NCBI RefSeq assembly: GCF_937616625.2 | Contig: NC_065577.1 | Span: forward strand, 27,045,501 to 27,109,500 | Length of the DNA stretch: 64,000 nucleotides | Reading direction: 5' to 3' | Source: Mercurialis annua | Lineage: Eukaryota; Streptophyta; Magnoliopsida; Malpighiales; Euphorbiaceae | Part shown: piece by piece, positions 21,922 to 33,757 of the stretch | Position numbering within the stretch: position 1 is the first letter of the stretch | Layout: each line of letters begins with the position of its first letter | Made by a program: the position numbers and the translations under genes | Notes under the pieces: model-generated | What the model was told of the DNA's origin: nothing | Databases searched by the model: none | What the model saw: only the letters and a program-made list of their open reading frames with translations

Positions 21922-24284
21922 GTTAACGTTTGTAAACGTTTGCCTTGAATTGCTAAAAAGGTGAAACGCTTGGATTTGTTTCATATCGTTTGTACACGTA
22001 TGGCTTAAATCGCTTAAAAGGTGAAACGTTTGGATTTGTTTCGCAACGTTTGTAAACGTTTGGCTTAAATTGCTAAATATTGGAAACGTTTGGATTTGTT
22101 TCGTAACATTTTGTAAAAGTTTTGTTTCGTAACATTTGTAAACGTTTGGATTTGTTTCGTAACGTTTAAATATTACGAAATAAGTTCAAACGCTTCACCT
22201 TTTTAGCAATTGAAGCCAAAAATTTACAAACGTTACGAAACAAATCCAAAAGTTTCACCTTTTTAATGATTTAAACCGAACGCTTACAAATGTTACGAAA
22301 CAAATCCAAACCGTTCACCTTTTTAGTGATTTAAGCCAAACGTTTACAAGCGTTACCAAAAAAATCCAAATGTTTCACCTTTTTAGAGATTTAAGCCAAA
22401 CTTTTACAAACGTTACGAAACAAAACCAAACATTTCACCTTTTTAGCGATTTAAGCCAAACGTTTACAAACTTTACGAAACAAATCCAAACGTTTCACCT
22501 TTTTAGCGATTTAAGCCAAACGTTTACAAACTCTACAAAACAAATCTAAACATTTCCCCTTTTTAGCTATTTAAGCTAAAGGTTTGCAAACGTTACGAAA
22601 CAAATCCAAACGTTTCACCTTTTTAGCAATTTAAGCCAAACGATTACAAACGTTACAAAACAAATCCAAATGTTTCCTCTTTCTAGCGATTTAAGCTAAA
22701 CGTTTCCAAAATTTCAAAACAAATCCAAACGTTTCACATTTTTAGGAAATTAAGCAAAACGTTTACAAAAGTTACGAAACAAAACCAAACGTTGCACCTT
22801 TTTAGCAATTTAAGCCAAACGTCTACAAACTTCACGAAACAAAACCAAACATTTAAAACGTTACGAAACAAAAGCAAATGTTTCACCTTTTTAGCGATTT
22901 AAGCCAAACGTTTACAAACATTACGAAACAAATCCAAACGTTTCATCTTTTTAGCGTTTTAAGCCATATGTTTACAAACATTACGAAACAAATCCAAACG
23001 TTTAAAACGTTACGAAACAAATCCAAGCATTTCACCATTTTAGCAATTTAATCCGAACGTTTACAAATTTTACGAAACAAAAAGTTTCACCTTTTAAGCG
23101 ATTTAAGCCAAACGTATACAAACGTTACAAAAGCAATTCAAACGTTTCCCCATTAAAGCGATTTAAGCCAAACGTTTACAAAGGTTATGAAACAAATCAA
23201 ACAATTCACCTTTTTAGCGATTTAAGCCAAATATTTACAAACGTTATGAAACATATCCAAACATTTAAAAGGTTACGAAACATATCCAAACGTTTAAAAC
23301 GTTACGAAACATATCCAAACGTTTTCCTTTTTTAGCGATTTAAGCCGAACGTTTACAAACGTTATGAAACAAATCCAAGCGTTTCACCTTTCTAGCAATT
23401 TAAGCCGAACGTTTACAAATGTTACGAAACAAATCCGAACGTTTCCCCAATGTTGGCAATTTAAGCCAAACGTTACGAAACAAATCCAAATGTTTCACCT
23501 TTTTTCCGATTCAAGCCAAACGTTTTAAACGTTACGAAACAAAACCAAATGTTTCTACTTTTTAGCAATTTAAGCCAAACGTTTACAAACTTTACGAAAC
23601 AAATCTAAATGTTTCAACTTTTTAGCAATTTAATCCGAACGGTTACAAACATTACGAAACAAAACCAAACGTTTCGCCATTAGAGATTTAAGCAAAACGT
23701 TTACAAACGTTACGAAACAAATCCAAACGTTTCCCCATTTTAGTGATTTAGGCCAAATGTTTACAAATGTTACGAAACAAATCCCAAAGTTTCACATTTT
23801 TAGCGATTTGAGCCAAATGTTTACAAACATTACAAAAAATCCAAACGTTTACAAACGTTAGGAAACAAATCCAAACGTTTCACCTTTTTAGCAATTTAAG
23901 CCAAACATTTACAAACGCTACGAAACAAATCCAAACGTTTCACATTTTTAGCAATTTAAGCCAAACGTTTACAAGCGTTACGAAACAAAACCAAACGTTT
24001 CCCCATTTTAGCGATTTAAGCCAAACTTTTACAAACGTTACGAAACAAATCCAAATGTTTCACCTTTTTAGCGATTTAAGCCAAACGTTTACAAACATTA
24101 CAAAACAAATCCAAGCGTTGCACCTTTTTAGAAATTTAAGCAAAACTTTTACAAACGTTACGAAACAAATCTAAACGTTTCACCTTTTTAACAATTTAAG
24201 CCAAATGTTTACAAACGTTACGAAATAAATCCAAAAGTTTCGCCATTTTATCGTTTAAGCCAAACGTTTAAAACATTACGAAAC
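21922..24284. repeat. 60-bp satellite after LTR copy 3, mostly forward
   Basis: A short reverse block (21922 to about 22163) switches to forward at a palindromic junction (TAACGTTTAAATATTACG). Forward monomers then run to 24284. The first 500 bp or so correspond to the satellite part of the macro-repeat; beyond that the array is independent. Several monomers are shortened to about 37 bp by loss of the middle (around 22840-22870 and 23260-23310). Confidence 0.93.
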
Positions 24285-24823
24285 TGTAATACCCCAAATA
24301 TTTAAATTGTACCACGTGTCGTAAATTCCGATAAAATTAATTTAATATGGATTTAATTTAATATTATTTGAAATTTAGACTAATTTTCATTAATCGCATT
24401 AATGGGATTTATGGAAGTAGCTGAGAAAATTCATATAAAATAAATTATAAATTCCGAGTTGATAATTATTTCGCAAAGGTCCGCAAAATGTTTTATAGTA
24501 CCTGTGGTAAAAGTTTCGGGTCAATCGGAGACCTTTTAAAATTTGGACGCGGATGCGTTTTGGGTTATGTTGCAACTTTTGAAAAGTTCAAGGACCAAAG
24601 TATAAATTAGCCAATTAAATCTCGAGAATAGTAATTAAAAGATATTGACGGGCAAAATGTAAATTCTTTGATCGTATTATTTATTCGATATAAATAATAC
24701 GTATATGAGTTGATTAAAGTGCTAATTAGTTAAGTAATGGACTAAATTGAACAAAAGAAAAGTTCAAAGGATAATTTGTAACAAATAAAGAAAACAAGGA
24801 CTTACGTGGAACTTTAGCCAAAC

Positions 24824-24831
24824 TATATAAG
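24824..24831 (+). promoter_or_regulatory. TATA box of the 24285 LTR
   Basis: TATATAAG in an AT-rich U3, the clearest TATA box among the gypsy-type LTRs here. In this family the GC-rich palindromes are about 400 bp downstream, not upstream. Confidence 0.6.
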
Positions 24832-25221
24832 AAATAGATTATGAAAGAAGGAATCAGACAGATAAAAGAGAAGAAGGACCCAAGGGTTTCAAAAATCACC
24901 GATCAACTTCGACACTTCGTCATTTCTCCGTTCGGCGTCCGTTTCGGACGATTTTCACGGCGATCTCTTCGAAATTTAATACTCTATCGTCGTAAGGCAT
25001 CATTTCGAGATAATCTCTCAGTTTATGGTGTTGTATCTCATTTATTGTGGGCTGTTTTGTAAAGAAAGTTACATTTGAATCGTACGGTTAGGAATCAAGT
25101 TGTTTTTGATGTTTTTGAAGTGTAAAATGATAAGTTATGAATTAAAATGGATTGGGTATGTCATATAAGAAGTTTGGAGTGATTTGGGGCCTCGGAAACG
25201 GTCCGGAGACGTCAAAAACGT

Positions 25222-25297
25222 CGTGCCCGAAGGGGCACGACGTGCACTACCTGGGGGCACGACGTGCACAAGGAAGGGCACGACGTGCCCTACTTCG
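25222..25297 (+). repeat. GGGCACGACGTGC palindromic cluster
   Basis: Three near-tandem GGGCACGACGTGC boxes (25235, 25255 and 25277, approximate) and a diverged CGTGCCCGAAGGGGCACG before them. Each box is a nearly self-complementary, CpG-rich sequence in an AT-rich LTR. Confidence 0.75.
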
Positions 25298-25920
25298 ATT
25301 GTGACCTCCGAGGGACCTCCGGGAGCGAAAAATAGTTTCGGATAACGTGATATGGGTGTAGAAATCTAGCAAATGTCTTGAAATGAATAATAAAAGGACA
25401 TTATAGAAATGAACATTAGCATTATGGGTGATGAAGATAAGCATATCGATTGAGTAAGAATTCGATTAAGAAGTTATCGAAATTGAGAAACGGTATTTAG
25501 TAAGTCGTAAGTACGACTAAGGATCATCGAGTTTACGAGCAAGCTATAAATGATATTCAATCAACTTAAACTTAGAACTTAAAAGTATTACATATATAAA
25601 CATGAAATCCACGTTTAATTATTAAACGTTAATTAATCTGTATCAGACACCTCAGCGAGCAGTGAGGGCACCAAACGTGGGCTAGTGCGAGCATATCTTT
25701 ATATAAACAATATCAATGATTGGATAGCGCTCACTGTGAGTTGCATTTTACTTTCGCGTATTATTTATAAAAGCTAATTTAATATACTATAAGTATTTCT
25801 GTCAAATACATCGCATTTATATGCTTTGTTTGTATGGGACTTTGTTATGTATGATTGCTTTGCCATAGCAACCTTGTGGTGATGTTTATGGTCTGTATGA
25901 GATTGGTTTGTGTGAGTTGA

Positions 25921-26120
25921 ATCAGATACATCGGTTGGCTTGCTATCGATGTCAGGTATATCAGATACATCTGTTGGCTTTGCTATCGATGTCAGGTATA
26001 TAGGATACATCGGTTGGCTTCGCTATCGATGTCAGACATATAGGATACATTGGTTGGCTTCGCTATTGATGTCAGGCATATAGGGTACATCGGTTGGCTT
26101 CGCTATTGATGTCAGACGGA
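25921..26120 (+). repeat. 40-bp minisatellite within the LTR
   Basis: Five tandem copies, period 39-40 bp, marked by GATACATCGGTTGGCTT and GCTATCGATGTCAG. The GATACAT boxes are at 25925, 25964, 26004 and 26044, and GGTACAT at 26084. Copies differ by a few bases. It lies in the U3/R to U5 part of the LTR and is not related to the 60-bp satellite. Confidence 0.9.
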
Positions 26121-26599
26121 TGAGGTTAAGTATGATAGTTATGAAATGAAAAACCATAAATTATATTTTGAGTATGCGATGTGTATTTTTATAATATTGA
26201 TAATAAATTGCATACTCACTCAGTATTTTCCTAAATACTGACCCCTCACTCTGATGTTTTCAGGTAGCCAGAGTCGGATCAGAAAAACCATTTTTGTTAT
26301 GCCAGAAGTCGTTGGACTTGCACAAGTATGAGTTCCTAGAGCTACAGTAGTCAGTAGGCGTCAATAGAAGATTTGTGAATTGATTTCAAACAATTGATTA
26401 TTAATGTAAACTCTAATATGATAGTTTAATATCTATAAATATATTATTTAAAAGAGTTTCCTAAAAACGTTTTAGATATGATATTATGTTTTTAATTGCG
26501 AAAAATTTATAACTATTTTAGGCTTGCTACGGGTTTCGGAGCTACCACTCCCATTCCCTAGCGCCGGTCTCGGCTCAATATTTTGGGTTGTGACAATTG

Positions 26600-26617
26600 T
26601 GGTACCAAAGCAGTTGG
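26600..26617 (+). promoter_or_regulatory. Primer-binding site (initiator tRNA-Met type)
   Basis: TGGTACCAAAGC begins 4 bp after the LTR end and matches the usual plant initiator tRNA-Met site (TGGTATCAGAGC) at 10 of 12 positions. This fixes 26595 as the LTR end and the element's direction as plus. Confidence 0.75.
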
Positions 26618-28222
26618 TCCAATTAGCTCTGCTAATATGTGTTTTGTTGGTTATGTGACCTAGGAACTACTGCAGCTATAGAGTTGAGCTTTGTCTGATC
26701 TCAGTCGTCTGCATGAAGTGTTTTGTGATAAGTATAATAGATTGACTGGTGAAATGCTTGTTTGCTTTTCGTAACACGTATATACGGGATATATACATAT
26801 AATTTTGTTTTCGATAAGATGTGCTTGCATGATATGATTATTTAGATGAAACCTTTAGGAGAAGTAATGCCTCCTATGAATAGAACATAGTTGATATTGT
26901 TATGAATCGATAGTAAAGCATATGTGCTTAGCATCGAATAATGTGAGAGATGTTAGTGGATTCGATCGATCAAAATTTCAGAAAGAAGTATGAAGTTATA
27001 GAAGTGGGAGAACTTGCCGGATACAGAGTTTTAAGGTCTAGAGAACTTGCAAAACTTAAAGTTTATAACTTGTTAAAGTTGTCTGTTTAACGATTCTGAA
27101 AGTATAATTGTGCCCAGACCCGTGATAGTCATAGATAATTGCCACGACATTGATAGAAATGCATCACTACATACATCAATACATGCACCAATAGGACATG
27201 CATCATATGCATTATGCTTAGACGAAGAGGTGAGATGTGGTAACTCTTTGGGGATGAGAGACGTCATCACGCTAGTGCATAATTTTGCTAAGATTTAAAT
27301 GAGTTTTTTGAATATAAATTTCAAAATGAGTCGTTTATTTGAAAGGTTTTTCAAAGGATTTGTTTTATGTGAGTATACCTAGACTAAAACTCTGTAACGC
27401 AAGTGAAATGCTCGAGAGCAAGCCGCGATCAAGGCTATGAGAAGAACGAATATGTATAATTACAAGAACATAGAATTTGTGCTTCTAGCTAATAAACTTA
27501 GTCTTGATTGGATAGACTAGTATACAACTAGAATAATATGTGTGTTCGGATAGTAAAGCATATCCGATTAACAACGTATAGCACATGTATGTTATGCGTA
27601 GATATTCTTAATGATTGGTTATTTCTATGAGAGTGGAATTCTCACAGGACTTAAAATACGATACGTAACCAAGGAAAATCTAGGAGACACTGATTTTCTT
27701 TGAGATCGGTCGACATAGATGCTTATACCTACGATAGTAATATGCGTATAACATATACAATGCGAGTATATGTTTTGATAATTTGCTAAGTCTACAATGA
27801 GTCAGAGCACTCAGAAGACTAGCAATAAGAGACGTAATCATAGAAGGCCAAAAGGAAGGAGATGTTTCTAAAGTCCAACTTACGTGAACAGCCGTTAGTT
27901 GTGATGACTAGTAGGTGTTATATTTTAAGGAATTCATCAGGATTCGTTTATATAATCGCTATACTATGAACAAAGAATTGCTTGAACACGTGTCGTGGCA
28001 CAGCAAGTCTATGAGGGACGAGAAGAAGATCGAAGTAACAAAAGCGAATGCAACCCAGTCCATTTGGCCAGTGAAGGCCAAAAACGAGATGAAGGTCAAT
28101 GAGGACCTATCAAGACAAAGTGGAAATGTACAGACACCGGGAATGCCGCAATAACCCGACGTCTATATGAATCAGTCATCAGTGGAAGTGATTGATATGA
28201 GAAATTGTATGTCAATAATAGG

Positions 28223-28330
28223 ATGATGGATAAGTTAAGACTAAAAGAGTTTGACGGATCAAGCGGTACGCTAGATCCTCTAGGAGATGCCCATGATTAG
28301 TTTCGACAAGCAATTATAGTAGTGATAGAC
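28223..28330 (+). pseudogene. Decayed gag trace of the truncated Tekay-like element
   Basis: The plus strand near 28223-28330 reads MDKLRLKEFDGSSG, then LDPLGDAHD before a stop. This resembles the start of the retrotransposon capsid region (phenylalanine-x-glycine, then aspartate-proline, then an alanine-tryptophan pair). The tryptophan position is the stop codon. Upstream and downstream frames are closed. The call rests on this short match and the position between a primer site and the truncation point, so it is tentative. Confidence 0.4.
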
Positions 28331-29155
28331 CAAATAATATAAACTAAGTTGTGACCCGACTTGGGGAATTCTTTCTACTATTAGCTCCGATTAAGGATAA
28401 TCGGGAAAGATCAAGGTAATTAGATAAGAAGATACGATGAAAATGAATAATTGAAGTATACTATAAGAAAGATCGAGACATAAACGACAAGTACTGCTAT
28501 AGGTGGATTAAGAGTGAAACTTCCACCTCAAGATTTTGATTATGAAACAGATTAGTAAAGCGTGAAAGGTACAAATGTAATGGATGCATATGAAGTGTTA
28601 ACCCTTAAATTTTAAATTAGATCAAATAAAGAGTAAAGTGCATAATGTGATCGATATAAAGATTGATAATGATCCTTGAAAATGTATTATGCGACATCAA
28701 ACTTATTTGATATATGATAAAAGCTCCAGGCAATAAGATATATGAGAAGATATGATCAAGAGATTTAATATTGGAGTTAAGCCATACTAAAGAAAGTAAT
28801 ATCTGATAAATCGAGGTAGAAGATAGGAGATGAAAGTAAGACATGCCAAAGGGGTATGACATGTATGATAAGGTATAATAATTCAAAGATAGATTAAGGA
28901 CACTAAGAAAGTGGTTAAAGTAATAAGAGTTGAGAAAGTACGAACAACTTGCGTGTGTCACAAGGGACTTGATAAGAGTTATTGAGAAACGAAAAAGAGA
29001 AAGTCATGTGGAAAATGACGAGAGGATAAGATGGATCAAATTCTAGGTAGTCGTGAATACATAGAAATAAAAAAGGATAAAGATGACAGAGACATAGGAT
29101 TGGATTCACTGAAGGTTAAGATGTCAGTAAGGGTACAATAGTACAATATGTAAAT

Positions 29156-32100
29156 AACAAACCAAATCCAAACGTTTCACCTTTTTAGCAATTTAAGCCA
29201 AACGTTTACAAACATTATGAAACAAATCCAAACGTTTCCCCTTTTTAGCGATTTAAGCCAAACGTTTACAAACGTTACAAAACAAATCAAAATGTTTAAG
29301 ACGTTACGAAACAAATCCAAATGTTTCACATTTTTAGCAACTTAAGCCAAACGTTACGAAACAAAACCAAACGTTTCATCTTTTTAGCAATTTAAGCCAA
29401 ATGTTTACAAACTTCACGAAACAGAAACAAATGTTTAAAACTTAACGAAACAAAACCAAACATTTCACCTTTTTAGCGATTTAAGCCAAACGTCTACAAA
29501 CATTACGAAAGAAATCCAAACGTTTCACCTTTTAAGCGATTTAAGCCAAATGTTTACAAACATTACGAAACAAATCCAAATGTTTATAATGTTACGAAAC
29601 AAATTCAAGCATTTCACCTTTTTAGCAATTTAATCCAAACATTTACAAATATTACGAAACAAATCCAAACGTTTCACCATTTAAACGATTTAAGTCAAAC
29701 GTTTACAAACAAATCCAAATGTTTCCCCATTTTAGTGATTTAAGCCAAACGTTTACAAAGTTTATGAAACAAAACCAAACAATTCACCTTTTTAGCGATT
29801 TAAGCCAAACGTTTATAAACGTTTCGAAACATATCCAAACGTTTCACTTTTTTAGAAATTTAAGCCGAACGTTTACAAACGTTATGAAACAAATCTAAGC
29901 GTTTCACCGTTTTAGCAATTTAAGCCCAACGTTTACAAACATTACGAAACAAATCCAAATGTTTCACCTTTTTAGCGATTTAAGCCAAACATTTACAAAC
30001 GTTACGAAACAAATCCAAGTGTTTCACCTTTTAGCAATTTAAGCCGAACGTTTACAAACGTTACGAAACAAATCCAAGCGTTTCACCTTTTAGCAATTTA
30101 AGCCGAACGTTTACAAACGTTACGAAACAAATCCAAGCGTTTCACCTTTTTAACGATTTAAGCCGAACGTTTGCAAACATTACGAAATAAAACCAAATGT
30201 TTCCCTTTTTTAGCGATTTAAGCCAAACGTTTACAAACGCTACGAAACAAATCCAAACGTATCCCCATTTTAGCGATTTAAGCAAAATGTTTACTAACGT
30301 TAGGAAACAAATCTAAACGTTTCCCCTTTTTAGCGATTTATGCTAAACGTTCACAAACGTTATGAAACAAATCCAAACGTTTCACCATTTTAGCAATTTA
30401 AGCCAAACGTTTACAAACATTATGAAACATATCCAAGCCTTTCATCTTTTGACCAATTAAAGCCAAACGTTTACAAACGTTACGAAACAAATCCAAACGT
30501 TTGTAAACGTTATGAAACAAATCCAAACGTTTCACCTTTTTAGCGATTTAAGCCGAATCCAAACGTTTCACCTTTTTAGTAATTTAAGCCAAACATTTAT
30601 AAACGTTACGAAACAAATCCAAACGTTTCTTCATTTTAGCGATTTAAGCCAAATGTTTACAAACGTTACGAAACAAAACCAAACGTTTCACATTTTTAGT
30701 GATTTAAGCCAAAAGTTAATAAACGTTACGAAACAAATACAGGCGTTTCACCTTTTTAGCAATTTAAGCCAAAAGTTAATAAACGTTACGAAACAAATAC
30801 AGGCGTTTCACCTTTTTAGAAATTTAAGCCAAACGTTTACAAACGTTATGAAACAAATCCAAGCATTTCACCTTTTTAGCAATTTAAGCAAAACGCTTAC
30901 AAGCGTTATGAAACAAATCCAAAAGTTTCACCTTTTCAGCAATTTAAACGAAACGTTTACAAACGTTGCGAAACAAATCCAAACTTTCCCCTTTTTAGCA
31001 ATTTAAGCCAAACGTTGACAAACGTTAAGGAACAAATCCAACAGTTTCCTCATTTTAGCTATTTAAGCCAAACGTTTAAAACATTACGAAACAAATCCAA
31101 ACGTTTCACATTTTTAGCGATTTAAGCCAATCATTTACAAACGCTACGAAACAAAGCCAAACGTTTAAAACGTTAAGAAACAAATCTAAACGTTTCACCT
31201 TTTTAGCGATTGAAGCCAAACGTTTACAAATGTTACGAAACAAAACCAACGTTTAAAATGTTGCAAAACAAATTCAAGCATTACGAAACAAATCCAAACT
31301 TTTCCCCATTTAAACGATTTAAGTCAAATGTCTAAAACATTGCGATACAAATCCAAATTTTTCACCTTTTTAACGATTTAAGCCGAATGTTTACAAAGGT
31401 TATGAAACAAAATCAAACATTTCACCTTTTTACCAATTTAGGCCGAACGTTTACAAACGTTACAAAACAAATCCAAACGTTTATAATGTTACTAAACAAA
31501 ACAAAACGTTTCACCTTTTTAGCGATTTAAGCCAAACGTTTACAAACGTTACAAAACAAATCCAAAAATTTCCCCAATTTAGCGATTTAAGTCAAACGTT
31601 TACAAACAAATCCAGACGTTTCCCCATTTTAGCGATCTAAGCCAAACGTTTACAAACCTTACGAAACAAAGCCAAACTTTTACAAACAATACGAAAGAAA
31701 TCCAAGCGTTTCCCCTTTTTAGCGATTTAAGTCAAACGTTTACAAACGCTACGAAACAAATCAAAATGTTTCCCCTTTTTAGCGATTTAAGCCAAACGTT
31801 TACAAACGGTACGAAACAAATCCAAGCGTTTCACCTTTTTAGAAATTTAAGTCAAACGTTTACAAACATTACGAAGCAAAACCAAATGTTTCACCTTTTT
31901 AGCAATTTAAACCAAACGTTTACAAACGTTACAAAACAAATCCAAACGTTTCACCTTTTTAACGATTTAAGCAAAACGTTTACAAACGTTACAAAACAAA
32001 ACCAAATGTTTCATCTTTTTAGCAATTTAAGCTGTACAAACGTTACAAATTAAATCCAAGCGTTTCACCTTTTTAGCAATTTAAGCCAAACGTTTACAAA

Positions 32101-32391
32101 CATTACAGAACAAAACCAAACATTTCACATTATTAGCGATTTAATCCAAACATTTTCAAACTCTACGAAACAAATCCAAACGTTTGTCCTTTTTAGCGAT
32201 TTAAACCAAATATTTAAAACGTTACGAAACAAACCCAAAAATTCCACATTTTTAGCAATTTAAGCCAAACGTTTACAAACATTACGAAACAAATCCAAAC
32301 GTTTCACCTTTTTAGCGATTTAAGCCAAACGTTTACAAACGTTACGAAACAAATCCAAACGTTTCAAGTTTCTAGAAATTTAAGCCAAAAG
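29156..32391 (+). repeat. 60-bp satellite array, forward orientation
   Basis: About 53 forward monomers. It contains very regular stretches (30541-30980 has consecutive near-60-bp units, including an exact duplicated monomer at about 30711-30830) and degraded ones with 30-40-bp monomers (31240-31330). A consensus-like monomer can be read at 32282-32341. The 164-codon frame at 30512-31006 is simply satellite translated. Confidence 0.96.
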
Positions 32392-32443
32392 TTTATATCA
32401 TTGTCAGCATCCTAATTGAATCGTATATGGAATTAGATTTTAA
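32392..32443. other. Filler sequence at an orientation switch
   Basis: About 50 bp (TATATCATTGTCAGCATCC...) with no satellite motif, placed exactly where forward satellite ends and reverse satellite begins. There are no terminal repeats. It looks like filler DNA at a rearrangement joint. Source unknown. Confidence 0.7.
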
Positions 32444-33756
32444 AAAGTGAAACGTTTAGATTTTTTCGTAACGTTTTTAAACGTTTGGCTTAAATTGCTA
32501 AAAAGGTGAAATGTTTGGATTTTTTTCGTAACGTTTGTAAACATTTGGCATAAATCGCTAAAAATGGGAAACGTTTGGATTTGTTTCGCAATGTTTTAAA
32601 TGTTTGGTTTTTTGTAACATTTATAAACATTTGGCTTAAATCGCTAAAAAGGTGAAACGTTTCGTTTTGTTTCGTAACGTTTGTAAACGTTTGGCCTAAA
32701 TCGCTAAAAAGGTGAAACGTTTTGTTTTGTTTCGTAAGATTTATAAATATTTGCCTTAAATCGCTAAAAAGGTGAAACGTTTGGTTTTGTTTCGTAACAT
32801 TTGTAAACGTTTGGCTTAAATTGCTAAAAAGGTGAAACGTTGGGATTTTGTTCCGTACCGTTTGTAAACGATTGGCTTAAACTGTTAAAAAGGTGACACG
32901 TTTGGATTTGTTTCGTGATGTTTGTAAACGTTTGGCTTAAATTGCTAAAAAGGTGACACGTTTGGATTTGTTTCGTGATGTTTGTAAACGTTTGGCTCAA
33001 ATTGCTAAAAAGGTGACACGTTTGGATTTGTTTCGTAACCTTTGTAAACGTTTCGCTTAAATTGCTAAAAAGGTGAAATGTTTGGATTTGTTTCGTAACA
33101 TTTGCAAACGTTTGGCATAAATAGCTAAAAAGGTGAAACGTTTGGATTTGTTTTGTAACATTTGTAAGCATTTGGCATAAATCGCTAAAAAGGTGCACGC
33201 TTGGTTTTATTTCGTTACGTTTGTAAACAATTGGCTTCAATCGTTAAAACTGTGAAAAGTTTGTTTTTATTCCGTAGCGTTTGTAAACGTTTGGCTTAAA
33301 TCGCTAAAAAGGGGAAACGTTTGGTTTTGTTTCTTAACGTTTGTAAACGTTTGGCTTAATTTGCTAGAAAGGTGAAACGCTTGGATTTGTTTCTTAACGT
33401 TTGTAAACCTTTGGCTTAAATTGTTAAAAAGGTGAAACGTTTGGTTTTGTGTCGTATCGTTTGTACATATTTGGTTTAAATCGCTAACAAGGGGAAACGT
33501 TTGGATTTATTTCGTAACGTCTGGCTATAATTGCTAAAAGGTGATACGTGTATATTTGCTTCGTCACGTTTGTAAACGTTTGGCTTAAATCGCTAAATAT
33601 GGGAAACATTTGGATTTGTTTTGTAACATTTCTTAACGTTTGTTCTAAATCGCTAAAAAGCCAAAACTTTTGGATTTATTTCGCAATGTTTTAAACGTTT
33701 GGCTTAAATTGCTGAAATGGGGAAACGTTTGTAAAAGTTTGGCTTAAATCGCTTAA
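32444..33756 (-). repeat. 60-bp satellite array, reverse orientation
   Basis: About 22 reverse monomers. Three consecutive monomers at about 32890-33060 share GGTGACACGTTTGG and GTGATGTTTG variants, a recent local amplification. The array ends inside a monomer (ATCGCTT) where the Tat fragment begins. Confidence 0.95.
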
Positions 33757-33757
33757 T

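Larger units (their letters stand above)
11653..22500. repeat. Macro-tandem array: three units of solo LTR plus satellite (3.6-3.7 kb)
   Basis: Three consecutive units each hold the last 120-130 bp of reverse satellite, a roughly 2820-bp solo LTR with GTTAA on both sides, a short reverse satellite block and a forward block. LTR starts are 3687 bp and 3628 bp apart; the 59-bp difference matches one satellite monomer missing from unit 2. Units 2 and 3 share variants that unit 1 lacks (for example around 16611-16632 and 20240-20270 against 12930-12950), so they separated last. Identical target duplications and flanks show one insertion followed by tandem duplication. The right limit (near 22500) is approximate. 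Confidence 0.9.
24285..26595 (+). mobile_element. 5' LTR of the truncated Tekay-like element
   Basis: It starts TGTAATACCCCAAAT and ends GGGTTGTGACA (2311 bp). The end block CTTGCTACGGGTTTCGG...TAGCGCCGGTC is shared with the other Tekay LTRs in the window, while the body differs, so this is a separate family. A TATA box is at 24824-24831, GC-rich palindromes at 25222-25297 and a 40-bp minisatellite at 25921-26120. The 73-codon frame at 24841-25062 begins right after the TATA box; it is probably leader sequence and not a gene. Confidence 0.88.
24285..29155 (+). mobile_element. Truncated Tekay-like element: 5' LTR, primer site and decayed internal region
   Basis: A full 5' LTR (24285-26595) is followed at once by a primer-binding site (26600) and about 2.5 kb of internal sequence, ending abruptly in forward satellite near 29156. 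No pol and no 3' LTR are present. The only gag-like trace is around 28223-28330. The left flank is GAAAC, with no matching duplication on the right, as expected for a truncated copy. Stops are frequent in all frames, so the copy is old. The internal ORFs (for example 27110-27298, 27915-28154 and minus-strand frames at 28617-29109) show no domain I can name. Confidence 0.8.

Noticed and set aside
28617..29109. Minus-strand ORFs with hydrophobic composition
   Set aside because: AT-rich antisense frames in the decayed internal region of a plus-strand element; no domain.
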